Origin: an uncultured Desulfobacteraceae bacterium
Lineage (GTDB): Bacteria; Desulfobacterota; Desulfobacteria; Desulfobacterales; UBA2174
Length of the DNA stretch: 64,000 bases
Reading direction: 5' to 3'
Assembly (NCBI GenBank): GCA_937982505.1
Contig: CALJLV010000065.1
Coordinates: 30,195 to 94,194, forward strand
Shown: positions 8,840-16,254 of the stretch, one piece after another
Layout of the letters: every line of letters begins with the position of its first letter
Position numbering within the stretch: position 1 is the first letter of the stretch
Notes under the pieces: generated by a model
The model's database searches: none
What the model was told of the DNA's origin: nothing
Seen by the model: only the letters and a program-made list of their open reading frames with translations
Made by a program: the position numbers and the translations under genes

Positions 8840-10110
8840 GGAACGATGGCCTCCATGCCCCCCATGTAGGGACGCAGGACCTCGGGGATGCGGATCGTGC
8901 CGTCGGCCTGCTGGCAGTTTTCGCAGATGGCCGCCACCGTACGGCCCACGGCCAGCCCGGAGCCGTTGAGGGTGTGGACCAGCTCGGTCCCCCGCTTGCC
9001 CTTGCGCCGAAAGCGCAGATCGGCCCGGCGGGCCTGAAAGTCTTCGAAGTTGCTGCACGAGGAGATCTCGCGGTACACCCCCTGGGCCGGCATCCAGACC
9101 TCGATGTCGTAGGTTTTGGCCGCCGAGAACCCCAGGTCCCCGGTGCACAGGGTGATCACCCGGTAGGGCAGCTCGATCCGGCGCAGGATGGTTTCGGCAT
9201 CGGCCAGCAGAGAGGCCAGTTCATCATAGCTGGTTTCGGGCAGGGTCAGCTTTACCAGCTCGACCTTGTTGAACTGGTGCTGGCGGATCAGGCCCCGGGT
9301 ATCCTTGCCGTGGGAGCCGGCCTCGGAGCGGAAGCAGGGGGTATGGGCGGTGAAGCGCAGGGGGAGCTGCTCCGCCTCCAGGATGCGGCCGGCATGGATG
9401 TTGGTCACCGGCACCTCGGCGGTGGGGATCAGAAAATAGTCCCATCCTTCGAGCTTGAACAGGTCCGCCTCGAACTTGGGCAGCTGACCGGTGCCGGTCA
9501 TGGTGGCGCGGTTGACCATGAAGGGCGGCAGCACCTCCAGGTATCCGTGTTCCGTGGTGTGCACATCCAGCATGAAGTTGATCAGGGCCCGCTCCAGGCG
9601 GGCGCCGGGGCCGAAGTAGAGAGGAAACCGGGAGCCGGTGAGTTTCGCGGCGGTCTCGAAGTCGAAGATCCCCAGACGGGCGCCCAGATCCCAGTGGGCC
9701 TGGGGGGCGAAATCGAAGGCGGGCACCTCGCCGACGACGCGCACCACGGGGTTGTCGGATTCGTCGCGCCCCACGGGGACGCTGGCATGGGGCAGGTTGG
9801 GGATGTTGAGGAGCATCTGGCGCAGCTGCGTCTCGGCCTCGGCCAGGGCGCCCTCGAGGTGCTTGATGGTGGCGGAGACCTCGCGCATCTCGCCCACCAG
9901 CACCCCGGCGTCCGCGCCGGTCTTTTTCAGGCCGGCGATCTCCTCGCTGACCACGTTGCGCCGGTGGCGCAGCGCCTCGACCCGCTGCAAGTCTTCGCGC
10001 CGCCGGGCCTCGAGGCCCAGGAAGGCCTCCAGATCGATGTCGGTTCCCCGATGGGCCAGCGCCTGGCGCACCCGGTCGGCGTCCTGAACGATGGTCTTGA
10101 TATCCAGCAT
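8836..10110 (-). CDS. serS: Seryl-tRNA synthetase
   Basis: Class II aminoacyl-tRNA synthetase charging tRNA-Ser, and also tRNA-Sec in organisms that make selenocysteine. The 424-residue protein starts [18 protein letters not shown], followed by the N-terminal antiparallel coiled-coil arm (about residues 28-105). The catalytic core has motif 2 ([24 protein letters not shown] begins this stretch) and motif 3 ([11 protein letters not shown]). The start at 10110 has AGGA upstream. First gene of serS-thrC-TPR lipoprotein. Confidence 0.97.
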   Translation of the reverse strand: MLDIKTIVQDADRVRQALAHRGTDIDLEAFLGLEARRREDLQRVEALRHRRNVVSEEIAGLKKTGADAGVLVGEMREVSATIKHLEGALAEAETQLRQMLLNIPNLPHASVPVGRDESDNPVVRVVGEVPAFDFAPQAHWDLGARLGIFDFETAAKLTGSRFPLYFGPGARLERALINFMLDVHTTEHGYLEVLPPFMVNRATMTGTGQLPKFEADLFKLEGWDYFLIPTAEVPVTNIHAGRILEAEQLPLRFTAHTPCFRSEAGSHGKDTRGLIRQHQFNKVELVKLTLPETSYDELASLLADAETILRRIELPYRVITLCTGDLGFSAAKTYDIEVWMPAQGVYREISSCSNFEDFQARRADLRFRRKGKRGTELVHTLNGSGLAVGRTVAAICENCQQADGTIRIPEVLRPYMGGMEAIVP

Positions 10111-10241
10111 GACGATTCCTAGTATTTTGAGTTTTAAATCCTGTCGGATCCCTCGCAAAGAAGCGGCGGCCGGCGGGCAAGGTCTTGAAACGATTCGAAA
10201 CCTTAGTATGAACGACTCATTTAGTCAATGATTATTATAAG

Positions 10242-10270
10242 TTGACTTTATTTGGCGGCTTTCGTATACT
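10242..10270 (+). promoter_or_regulatory. Sigma-70 promoter for the cyclo-ligase operon
   Basis: TTGACT (10242-10247), 17-nt spacer, TATACT (10265-10270), close to consensus, giving a predicted start near 10277 and a leader of about 53 nt. The flanking serS-fthC gap (10111-10329) is AT-rich in its middle and must also hold the divergent serS promoter, which I could not place. Confidence 0.75.
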
Positions 10271-10329
10271 GGCGGCCGTCCTCGTGTGTGATGCACGACA
10301 GCCAGCGACGCCCGCCCAGGAGGCAATTG

Positions 10330-10917
10330 ATGGAGGATCATACGAGTGTTCATGCCGAACTTCGGCAGCAGGCACTGGCCGCTCTTGAGCAGCTGTCCAC
10401 GGCGGAGCGCGAGGCGCGAACCCGGGCGATTGAAGCCCGCCTCTTCGATTTTGCCAATTTCCTCGAGGCGCGCATTGTGATGATGTATCTGCCGGGACCA
10501 GGAGAAGTCGATACCCGCGACATGATTCGCCGGGCCCTGGACTACAACAAGATCGTGGTGCTGCCCGAGTTCTCGCAGCAGCGCAAAGAGGTGCGGCTGC
10601 TGAAGATCGACAATCTGGAGGCCGATCTGTGCAGCGATGCCTCCGGCCTGGCCGGGCCGGATCCCCAGCGCTGCCGCCAGGTGCCGCTGGACGTGGTCGA
10701 CATCGCCATTTTACCGGCGGTGGCCCTGGACGAAAAGGGGGGGCGCATCGGCCGGGGAGACCGCTCTTTCGACCGCCTGATCCCCCTGCTGGCGGTGACC
10801 ACCCGCAAGGTGGCGCTGGGTTTCGAGGAACAGATCCTGCCGCAGATACCCATGGAATCCCACGACAAGTTCGTCGACATCATCATCACCAATCAGCGGA
10901 CCATCTACAAGATTTGA
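10330..10917 (+). CDS. fthC: 5-formyltetrahydrofolate cyclo-ligase
   Basis: ATP-dependent conversion of 5-formyl-THF to 5,10-methenyl-THF, rescuing folate. The 195-residue start at 10330 has AGGAGG at 10318-10323. Family features are the central IVMMYLPGPGEVDTR, VVLPEF, VDIAILPAVALDEKGGRIGRG (ATP/Mg loop region) and the C-terminal LGFEEQILPQIPMESHD. It heads an operon with pcm and the DUF368 transporter. Confidence 0.93.
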   Translation: MEDHTSVHAELRQQALAALEQLSTAEREARTRAIEARLFDFANFLEARIVMMYLPGPGEVDTRDMIRRALDYNKIVVLPEFSQQRKEVRLLKIDNLEADLCSDASGLAGPDPQRCRQVPLDVVDIAILPAVALDEKGGRIGRGDRSFDRLIPLLAVTTRKVALGFEEQILPQIPMESHDKFVDIIITNQRTIYKI

Positions 10918-10959
10918 GTGCCGTTCAAGCGGCCGCCGCCCAGCCAGACGAATGGGGTC

Positions 10960-11616
10960 ATGACCCAGGAACCGGTGAAATTCAAAAGACAGCGCGAAGA
11001 GATGGTCCGGTCCCAACTCATGGCCCGCGGCATCAGCGATGCCAAGGTGCTGGCGGCCATGGGCCGGGTGCCGCGGCACCGGTTTGTCAGCGAAGCCCTG
11101 ATGGACCAGGCCTACGGCGATTTCCCGCTGCCCATCGGTGATCAGCAGACCATCTCCCAGCCGTACATCGTGGCCCAGATGACCCAGGCGCTGGAACTGC
11201 GGCCTTCGGATCGGGTGCTCGAAATCGGCACCGGCTCCGGCTACCAGGCCGCCGTTCTGGCCGAAATCGTGGCCAAGGTCTATACCGTCGAGCGCATCTA
11301 CAACCTCTATCAGCGCTGCCGCAAGCTTTTCGACGCGCTTCGCTATCACAACATCGTCATGCGCTACGCGGACGGCACCACCGGCTGGTCCGATGAGAGC
11401 CCCTTCGATGCCATCATCGTCACCGCCGGGGCCCCGGGAATCCCCGAGGTGCTGGTGCGGCAGTTGGCCTGCGGCGGGCGCATGGTCCTGCCGGTGGGGG
11501 ATCCTTACATTCAGGAACTGTGCAAACTGACCCTCACCTCCGAGGGGCTGGTGAAATCCCGGCTGGGCGGCTGCCGTTTTGTCAAGCTGGTGGGCGAGTA
11601 TGGCTGGAAAGACTAG
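10960..11616 (+). CDS. pcm: Protein-L-isoaspartate O-methyltransferase
   Basis: SAM-dependent repair methyltransferase acting on isoaspartyl residues of aged proteins. SAM motif I is VLEIGTGSGYQAAVLAE; post I is VYTVERI; FDAIIVTAGAP is motif II. The substrate-side signature ..GDFPLPIGDQQTISQPYIVAQM.. is intact. Start chosen at ATG 10960 (GGGG 2-5 nt upstream); a GTG at 10918 directly after the preceding stop would add 14 residues. Three bases separate it from the next gene. Confidence 0.94.
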   Translation: MTQEPVKFKRQREEMVRSQLMARGISDAKVLAAMGRVPRHRFVSEALMDQAYGDFPLPIGDQQTISQPYIVAQMTQALELRPSDRVLEIGTGSGYQAAVLAEIVAKVYTVERIYNLYQRCRKLFDALRYHNIVMRYADGTTGWSDESPFDAIIVTAGAPGIPEVLVRQLACGGRMVLPVGDPYIQELCKLTLTSEGLVKSRLGGCRFVKLVGEYGWKD

Positions 11617-11619
11617 CCC

Positions 11620-12609
11620 ATGACCTGGAAAGAGGCCTTTTTGGCCAGCCCGGGCCCCAGGAACGGCAAAGCGGCGCTGATCCTGGGCCTCAAGGGGCTT
11701 CTCATGGGCACCGCCGATATCATTCCGGGAGTTTCGGGCGGCACCATCGCCCTGATCACCGGAATCTACGGGCACCTGCTGGCGGCCATCAAGTCCGCCG
11801 ACCTCAAGGCCCTGGGACTCCTCTTGAAGGGCGATTTCAAAGGCGCCGCGGCCCGGCTGCACCTGAGGTTCCTGCTGCCCCTGCTGCTGGGCATCGGCAC
11901 CGCCATTTTGGCCTTCGCCCGCCTGATGAGCTACCTGCTGCGGGATCACCCCATCGTCGTGTGGAGCCTCTTTTCGGGATTGGTGGCCGCCTCGGTGGTC
12001 GTGGTGGCCGCCCGGATTTCCCGCTGGCGCCTGGCGCCCGCGGCGGCCCTGGGGGCCGGATTGGGCGTCGCCTGGTGGATTGTCCACCAGGTCCCCATAT
12101 CCACCCCGGAAACCTGGGACGTCATTTTTTTTTCCGGCATGCTGGCCATCTGCGCCATGATCCTGCCGGGCATCAGTGGCGCCTTCATCCTGCTGATTCT
12201 GGGCAAGTACGCCTTCATCACCGGAACCCTGAAAAACCCCTTTCTGCCCGCCAACCTGGCGGTGATCGCGGTCTTCGGCGCCGGCTGCCTGACGGGAATC
12301 CTCCTGTTTTCCCGGATCCTGCACCGCCTCCTGGACCGGCACCATGACCCCACCATGGCCTTTCTCACGGGCCTCATGGCAGGCACCCTGCCGCGCTTGT
12401 GGCCCTGGCAGGAGGCGGTGGCAACCCGCCTCATCGACGGCCAGCGCCATGTCATCGCCACCCGCAGCGCCCTTCCCGAGGAGATGGGCAGCGCCCTGCT
12501 GGCCCTGGCCTTTTTTACCGCTGGCGCCGCGGCGGTGCTGGCCATCGAGCGCCTCTCCCGGCAGCGACGGCCATCGCCTGCCGCTTGCGGTGACGCTGGC
12601 GCGGATTAA
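11620..12609 (+). CDS. DUF368 / PopT-family undecaprenyl-phosphate translocase
   Basis: Polytopic membrane protein of 329 residues. The DUF368 signature LLMGTADIIPGVSGGTIA (about residues 28-45) and its internal repeat copy MILPGISGAFILLILGKY (about 184) are clear, consistent with an inverted-repeat transporter fold. Members of this family and of DedA have been shown to recycle C55-phosphate across the cytoplasmic membrane for wall and polysaccharide synthesis. It follows pcm by 3 nt and is the last gene of that operon, ending 3 nt from the convergent lysR stop. Confidence 0.85.
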   Translation: MTWKEAFLASPGPRNGKAALILGLKGLLMGTADIIPGVSGGTIALITGIYGHLLAAIKSADLKALGLLLKGDFKGAAARLHLRFLLPLLLGIGTAILAFARLMSYLLRDHPIVVWSLFSGLVAASVVVVAARISRWRLAPAAALGAGLGVAWWIVHQVPISTPETWDVIFFSGMLAICAMILPGISGAFILLILGKYAFITGTLKNPFLPANLAVIAVFGAGCLTGILLFSRILHRLLDRHHDPTMAFLTGLMAGTLPRLWPWQEAVATRLIDGQRHVIATRSALPEEMGSALLALAFFTAGAAAVLAIERLSRQRRPSPAACGDAGAD

Positions 12610-12612
12610 AGG

Positions 12613-13533
12613 CTAAAGCGGCCGGCCGTGCGCGCCCGGGTCGCCCATCACATCCCGCAGGAATTGGGCGAAGATCCGCCCCAGGGGGGAAGGGGTGCGC
12701 TGGCGGTGACGGGTGAGCAGAAAGGATCGTTTCAGGACCAGCCCCTGCACCGGCAGGGCAACGAGGGTGCCCCGGGCCAGTTCTTCGGCCACCGCGATGG
12801 GCGAGAGGATCGAAACCCCGACCCCGCTCTTGATGGCCTGGATCACCGCTGCGGTATTGCCCATCTCGGCGACGATGCGAAGCTGGTCCAGGGACATTCC
12901 GGCCCGCTGCAGGCCGGCCTCCAGGGCCGCCAGGGTCCCCGACCCCGGTTCACGAACCACAAAGGGGTGATCAGCCAGTTCCGCCGGAGTGACCTGGGCA
13001 TGCGCTGCCCACGGGTGGCCGGCGGGCACCACCAGACGCAATTCGTCTTCGTGCAGCGCTTCCTGCACCGCCGCCGGATCGGCGCTGCAGGACCCGATGA
13101 CCCCGATTTCCAGATCCCCGCCCAGCACTCGCTCCAGGATCTGCTGGCTGTCGGCGATTTGCAGCGAGACCTGCACCTGGGGGTACCGGCGTGTAAATCC
13201 ACCGATCACGGCCGGCAGGAGGTAGGTCCCGGGGATGGTGCTGGCCCCCACCCGCAGATGGCCGCGGGTGGCCCCCAGGTGCGCCGCCATGGCGGCCTCG
13301 GTTTCATCGCTCAGCGCCATCAGCTTCAGGGCATAGCCCTGGAGGACGCTTCCGGCGCTGGTGGGCAGGGCCTCTTTGGCCAGACGATCGATGAGGCGGC
13401 AGCCGAAATGCCGCTCCAGGGCCTGAATGTGGCTGCTGATGGTCGGCTGGGAGAGGTGGATGGCGTGCGCCGCCCGGGAAAAGCTCCGGTGTTCAATGAC
13501 CTTGCAGAAGATTCGCAGCTGCCATAGATCCAT
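12613..13533 (-). CDS. LysR-family regulator, resembling the selenium-metabolism-associated group
   Basis: 306 residues. The N-terminal winged HTH reads MDLWQLRIFCKVIEHRSFSR, followed by AAHAIHLSQPTISSHIQALE, and the C-terminal substrate-binding domain begins GHLRVGASTIPGTYLLPAVI. The MDL.QL.IFCKV start and the ASTIPGxYLLP segment are what I associate with the LysR group annotated as selenium-metabolism-associated; CysB-like sulfur regulators are the alternative. Start 13533 is set by family alignment; no strong Shine-Dalgarno is seen. No target gene is adjacent, but two candidate selenoprotein genes lie in this window. Confidence 0.8.
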   Translation of the reverse strand: MDLWQLRIFCKVIEHRSFSRAAHAIHLSQPTISSHIQALERHFGCRLIDRLAKEALPTSAGSVLQGYALKLMALSDETEAAMAAHLGATRGHLRVGASTIPGTYLLPAVIGGFTRRYPQVQVSLQIADSQQILERVLGGDLEIGVIGSCSADPAAVQEALHEDELRLVVPAGHPWAAHAQVTPAELADHPFVVREPGSGTLAALEAGLQRAGMSLDQLRIVAEMGNTAAVIQAIKSGVGVSILSPIAVAEELARGTLVALPVQGLVLKRSFLLTRHRQRTPSPLGRIFAQFLRDVMGDPGAHGRPL

Positions 13534-13614
13534 GGGACATGCCGGCCTTTGATGATCGCCAAGCGCCATGGCCCCTTGCGGGGGCCGCACCTTTGAAGGA
13601 CCCGCCAGCCCCGA

Positions 13615-14124
13615 TCAGCGCCCGGATCCGTCTTTAGGGGGGCATTGGGCGAATTTTTCGGTAAGGCGGCGCTTGACCATGGGCGGCACCATGTCGGCGA
13701 TGTCGCCGCCGAATTTGGCGGCCTCCTTGATGATCGAACTGCTGGTGAAGATCCAGCGCAGCCCGGTCATCAAAAAGACCGTCTGCACCTCACGGTTGAG
13801 CTTGCGGTTCATCAAGGCCAGCTGGAATTCGTATTCGAAATCGCTCACGGCCCGCATGCCCCGCAGGATGGCATGGGCGCCGCGACGGCTGGCGTAATCC
13901 ACCAGCAGCCCGTCGAAGGCGTCCACCTCGACGTTCTGGAAATCGGCCAGCACGGTGCGCAGCATGTCCAGCCGCTCGGGCACGGTAAACAGGGCCTTCT
14001 TTCCGGGGTTATGCAAAATGGCGACAATGATGCGATCGAACAGCTTCAACCCGCGTTCGACGATGTCCAGATGGCCGTTGGTCACCGGATCGAACGATCC
14101 GGGATAGATGGCGATATGCTGCAT
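13615..14124 (-). CDS. coaD: Phosphopantetheine adenylyltransferase
   Basis: Transfers AMP from ATP to 4'-phosphopantetheine in CoA synthesis. 169 residues. The nucleotidyltransferase signature AIYPGSFDPVTNGHLDI (T/HxGH) is at residues 5-21, ILRGMRAVSDFEYEFQLALM is in the middle and ISSS-type loop FTSSSIIKE occurs near 126. It lies downstream of rsmD on the same strand, the common rsmD-coaD arrangement, with a gap of 146 nt in which I see no gene. Confidence 0.96.
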   Translation of the reverse strand: MQHIAIYPGSFDPVTNGHLDIVERGLKLFDRIIVAILHNPGKKALFTVPERLDMLRTVLADFQNVEVDAFDGLLVDYASRRGAHAILRGMRAVSDFEYEFQLALMNRKLNREVQTVFLMTGLRWIFTSSSIIKEAAKFGGDIADMVPPMVKRRLTEKFAQCPPKDGSGR

Positions 14125-14270
14125 GCGTAAAGCGCTCCCGGGGCCTGATCAGTTGCAGGAGCGGCACGGGGTCGGTTGGCCCCCGGGGGGGGCCAGGGGC
14201 CCCGGGCAAGCCGGCCCGGAATCCGCTGCAGCGCCACCCTGTGGACCAGCCGTGCCGCCAAAATGCGCTC

Positions 14271-14822
14271 TCATAGCACGCGGCTCAAAAAAGACACAAG
14301 GCTTTTCCCATAGCGGCGCTGGTCTTCCAGGCGCCAGGCGGTCGCCAAAGGCGGCAGACTTTCCGCGGGCGCGTGCTCGATAACGATCATGGCCTGGGCG
14401 GACAGGCGCGCCGACCGGGTCCAGCAGGCCAGGGCCGCGGCCACCAGGCCCTGGGCATAGGGCGGATCCATGAAGACCAGATCGCAAACCGGCAGGCCGA
14501 TCCGGGGCGGCGGCGTCTGGCAGGCATCCCCACGAAGCACCCGGCCCCGCCCGGCGAAACCGCAGGCCTCCAGGTTGCGCCGGATCAGTGCCGCCGCCGC
14601 GGCACGCTGGTCGATGAACCAGGCGGCGGACGCGCCGCGGCTCAGGGCCTCGATGCCCAGGGCGCCGGTTCCGGCAAACAGATCCAGCACCACGGCCTGC
14701 TGGATCCGCGGACCGAGGATGTTGAAAATGCTTTCGCGCAGCCGGTCGGCCGTGGGGCGGATGGACCGGTCCGCGGGGGCAAAGAGGCGCTTTCCGCGCC
14801 GCTGGCCGGCGATGACGCGCAA
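14271..14822 (-). CDS. rsmD: 16S rRNA (guanine(966)-N2)-methyltransferase RsmD
   Basis: SAM-dependent methylase of G966 in 16S rRNA. 183 residues. Starts LRVIAGQRRGKRLFAP and continues RPTADRLRESIFNIL; motif I is VLDLFAGTGALGIEALSRG and the catalytic DPPY is in DLVFMDPPYAQG. The start is a TTG at 14822 with AAGGAG exactly 6 nt upstream; no ATG fits the family N-terminus. It begins 13 nt after the ntrX stop, so it belongs to the lpxC-DUF4390-ntrYX transcription unit or one close to it. Confidence 0.93.
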   Translation of the reverse strand: MRVIAGQRRGKRLFAPADRSIRPTADRLRESIFNILGPRIQQAVVLDLFAGTGALGIEALSRGASAAWFIDQRAAAAALIRRNLEACGFAGRGRVLRGDACQTPPPRIGLPVCDLVFMDPPYAQGLVAAALACWTRSARLSAQAMIVIEHAPAESLPPLATAWRLEDQRRYGKSLVSFLSRVL

Positions 14823-14835
14823 TCGAGGCTCCTTT

Positions 14836-16194
14836 TCAGGTGTCTTCTTCCAGTCCCCTGAGCTTTTTGTGCAGATAGCTGCGCGTGACCCCGATGGCCT
14901 CGGCGGTGCGGGTGATGTTGAAATTCTGCTCCTGGAGTTTGCGCTGGATGAAAGACTCCTCGAAGCTGCGCCGCGCCGCTTTGAGGTTTTCAGCGGTGAA
15001 CGGATCGACGGCCGCCTCGTCGAGCTCGGAAAAGTCCCGGTAGGCGGCGGGGATATCGGCCAGGTCGATGACCTCCTTTTCCACCAGGATGTCGAGCCGC
15101 TCCACCAAATTGCGCAGTTCGCGGACATTGCCCGGCCACGCATGGCGTCCCAGGGCCGCCACCGCCTCGGGGGTAATCGTCTTGGCCCGGCTGCCGTTCT
15201 GGGCGGCAATCTCCTGGAAAAAAATGTCCACCAGGACCGGGATGTCCTCCGGCCGCTGGCGCAGCGGAGCGATCTGAATCGGAATCACGTTGAGCCGGTA
15301 GTAGAGGTCTTCGCGGAACTGGCCCGCGGCGATGGCCTGTTCCAGGTTCTTGTTGGATGCGGCGATCACCCGCACGTCCACGGTGAGGGTGCGGCTTCCG
15401 CCGACGCGCTGGAACTGATATTTTTCCAGAAACTCCAGGATCTTGCCCTGGGTCTTGAGGCTCATGTCGCTGATTTCGTCCAGAAACAAAGTGCCGCCGT
15501 GGGCCAGCTCGAAGCGGCCCCGCTTCTTGGGCGTGCTGGGGTCGAAAGCCTCTTTTTCATGGCCGAACAACTCGCTCTCGATCCTCTCCTCGGGAATCAC
15601 GGCGCAGTTGACCACGACCAGGGGGTGGTCGGCTCTCGGGCTCAGATGGTGAATCGTGCGGGCCACCAGTTCCTTGCCGGTGCCGTTTTCGCCGGTGATC
15701 AGCACCGAGGCGGCCTTGGGGGCGGCTGCGGCGATGATCTTGCGCAGCTCGCGGGTGGCGGGGCTGTGCCCGCTGATGGCGTTTTTCTCGATGGTCTTTT
15801 TGCGCAGATATCGGTTTTCTTCCTCCAAGCGCTTGAAATTCAAAGCGTTGTTGATGGAAACGATCAGTTTTTCGATGGACAGGGGCTTTTCGATCATGTC
15901 GAAGGCCCCGTGCTTGACGGCGGTAACCGCCGTTTCGATGTTCCCATGCCCCGTGATGATGACCACCGGCAGAAACGGGTGCTGTTTTTTGATCTCCCGC
16001 AAGGTCTCGATCCCGTCGATCCCGGGCATCCAGATGTCCAGGACCACCAGGTCCGGCGCCTGGGCCTCGATCTGCTTGAGGGCCTCGTAGCCGTTGGAGG
16101 CCGTGATGACCTCGTAGCCCTCGTCACCCAGCAGACCGCCGAGGGACTGGAGGATGGACGGTTCGTCGTCAACGATCAGAATGGATGGGAACAT
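14836..16194 (-). CDS. ntrX: NtrX-type response regulator lacking the sigma-54 GAFTGA motif
   Basis: 452 residues: receiver domain (phospho-acceptor D53, switch K103 in EKPLS), AAA+ domain (Walker A GENGTGKE at 168-175, Walker B GGTLFLDE at 233-240, arginine-finger region FREDLYYRLNVIPI) and a Fis-type HTH (NITRTAEAIGVTRSYLHKKL). The L1 loop that normally reads GAFTGA is EAFDPS at 215-220, so contact with sigma-54 is unlikely although the ATPase core is intact. It is encoded right after its kinase NtrY, and probably acts as a conventional DNA-binding regulator; similar loss is known in some alphaproteobacterial NtrX. Confidence 0.9.
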   Translation of the reverse strand: MFPSILIVDDEPSILQSLGGLLGDEGYEVITASNGYEALKQIEAQAPDLVVLDIWMPGIDGIETLREIKKQHPFLPVVIITGHGNIETAVTAVKHGAFDMIEKPLSIEKLIVSINNALNFKRLEEENRYLRKKTIEKNAISGHSPATRELRKIIAAAAPKAASVLITGENGTGKELVARTIHHLSPRADHPLVVVNCAVIPEERIESELFGHEKEAFDPSTPKKRGRFELAHGGTLFLDEISDMSLKTQGKILEFLEKYQFQRVGGSRTLTVDVRVIAASNKNLEQAIAAGQFREDLYYRLNVIPIQIAPLRQRPEDIPVLVDIFFQEIAAQNGSRAKTITPEAVAALGRHAWPGNVRELRNLVERLDILVEKEVIDLADIPAAYRDFSELDEAAVDPFTAENLKAARRSFEESFIQRKLQEQNFNITRTAEAIGVTRSYLHKKLRGLEEDT

Positions 16195-16254
16195 CGGCGC
16201 TCCTCGATTCTAGTGCATCTCGATGGCGAATTTCTCCGCTTCCCTCTAACCGCC

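Noticed and set aside
10111..10329. 6S RNA or T-box between serS and the cyclo-ligase gene
   Set aside because: 6S RNA often precedes this cyclo-ligase gene, but the promoter sits only 53 nt before the ATG, leaving no room for a 180-nt RNA on the plus strand. No T-box or specifier-like structure was seen ahead of serS.
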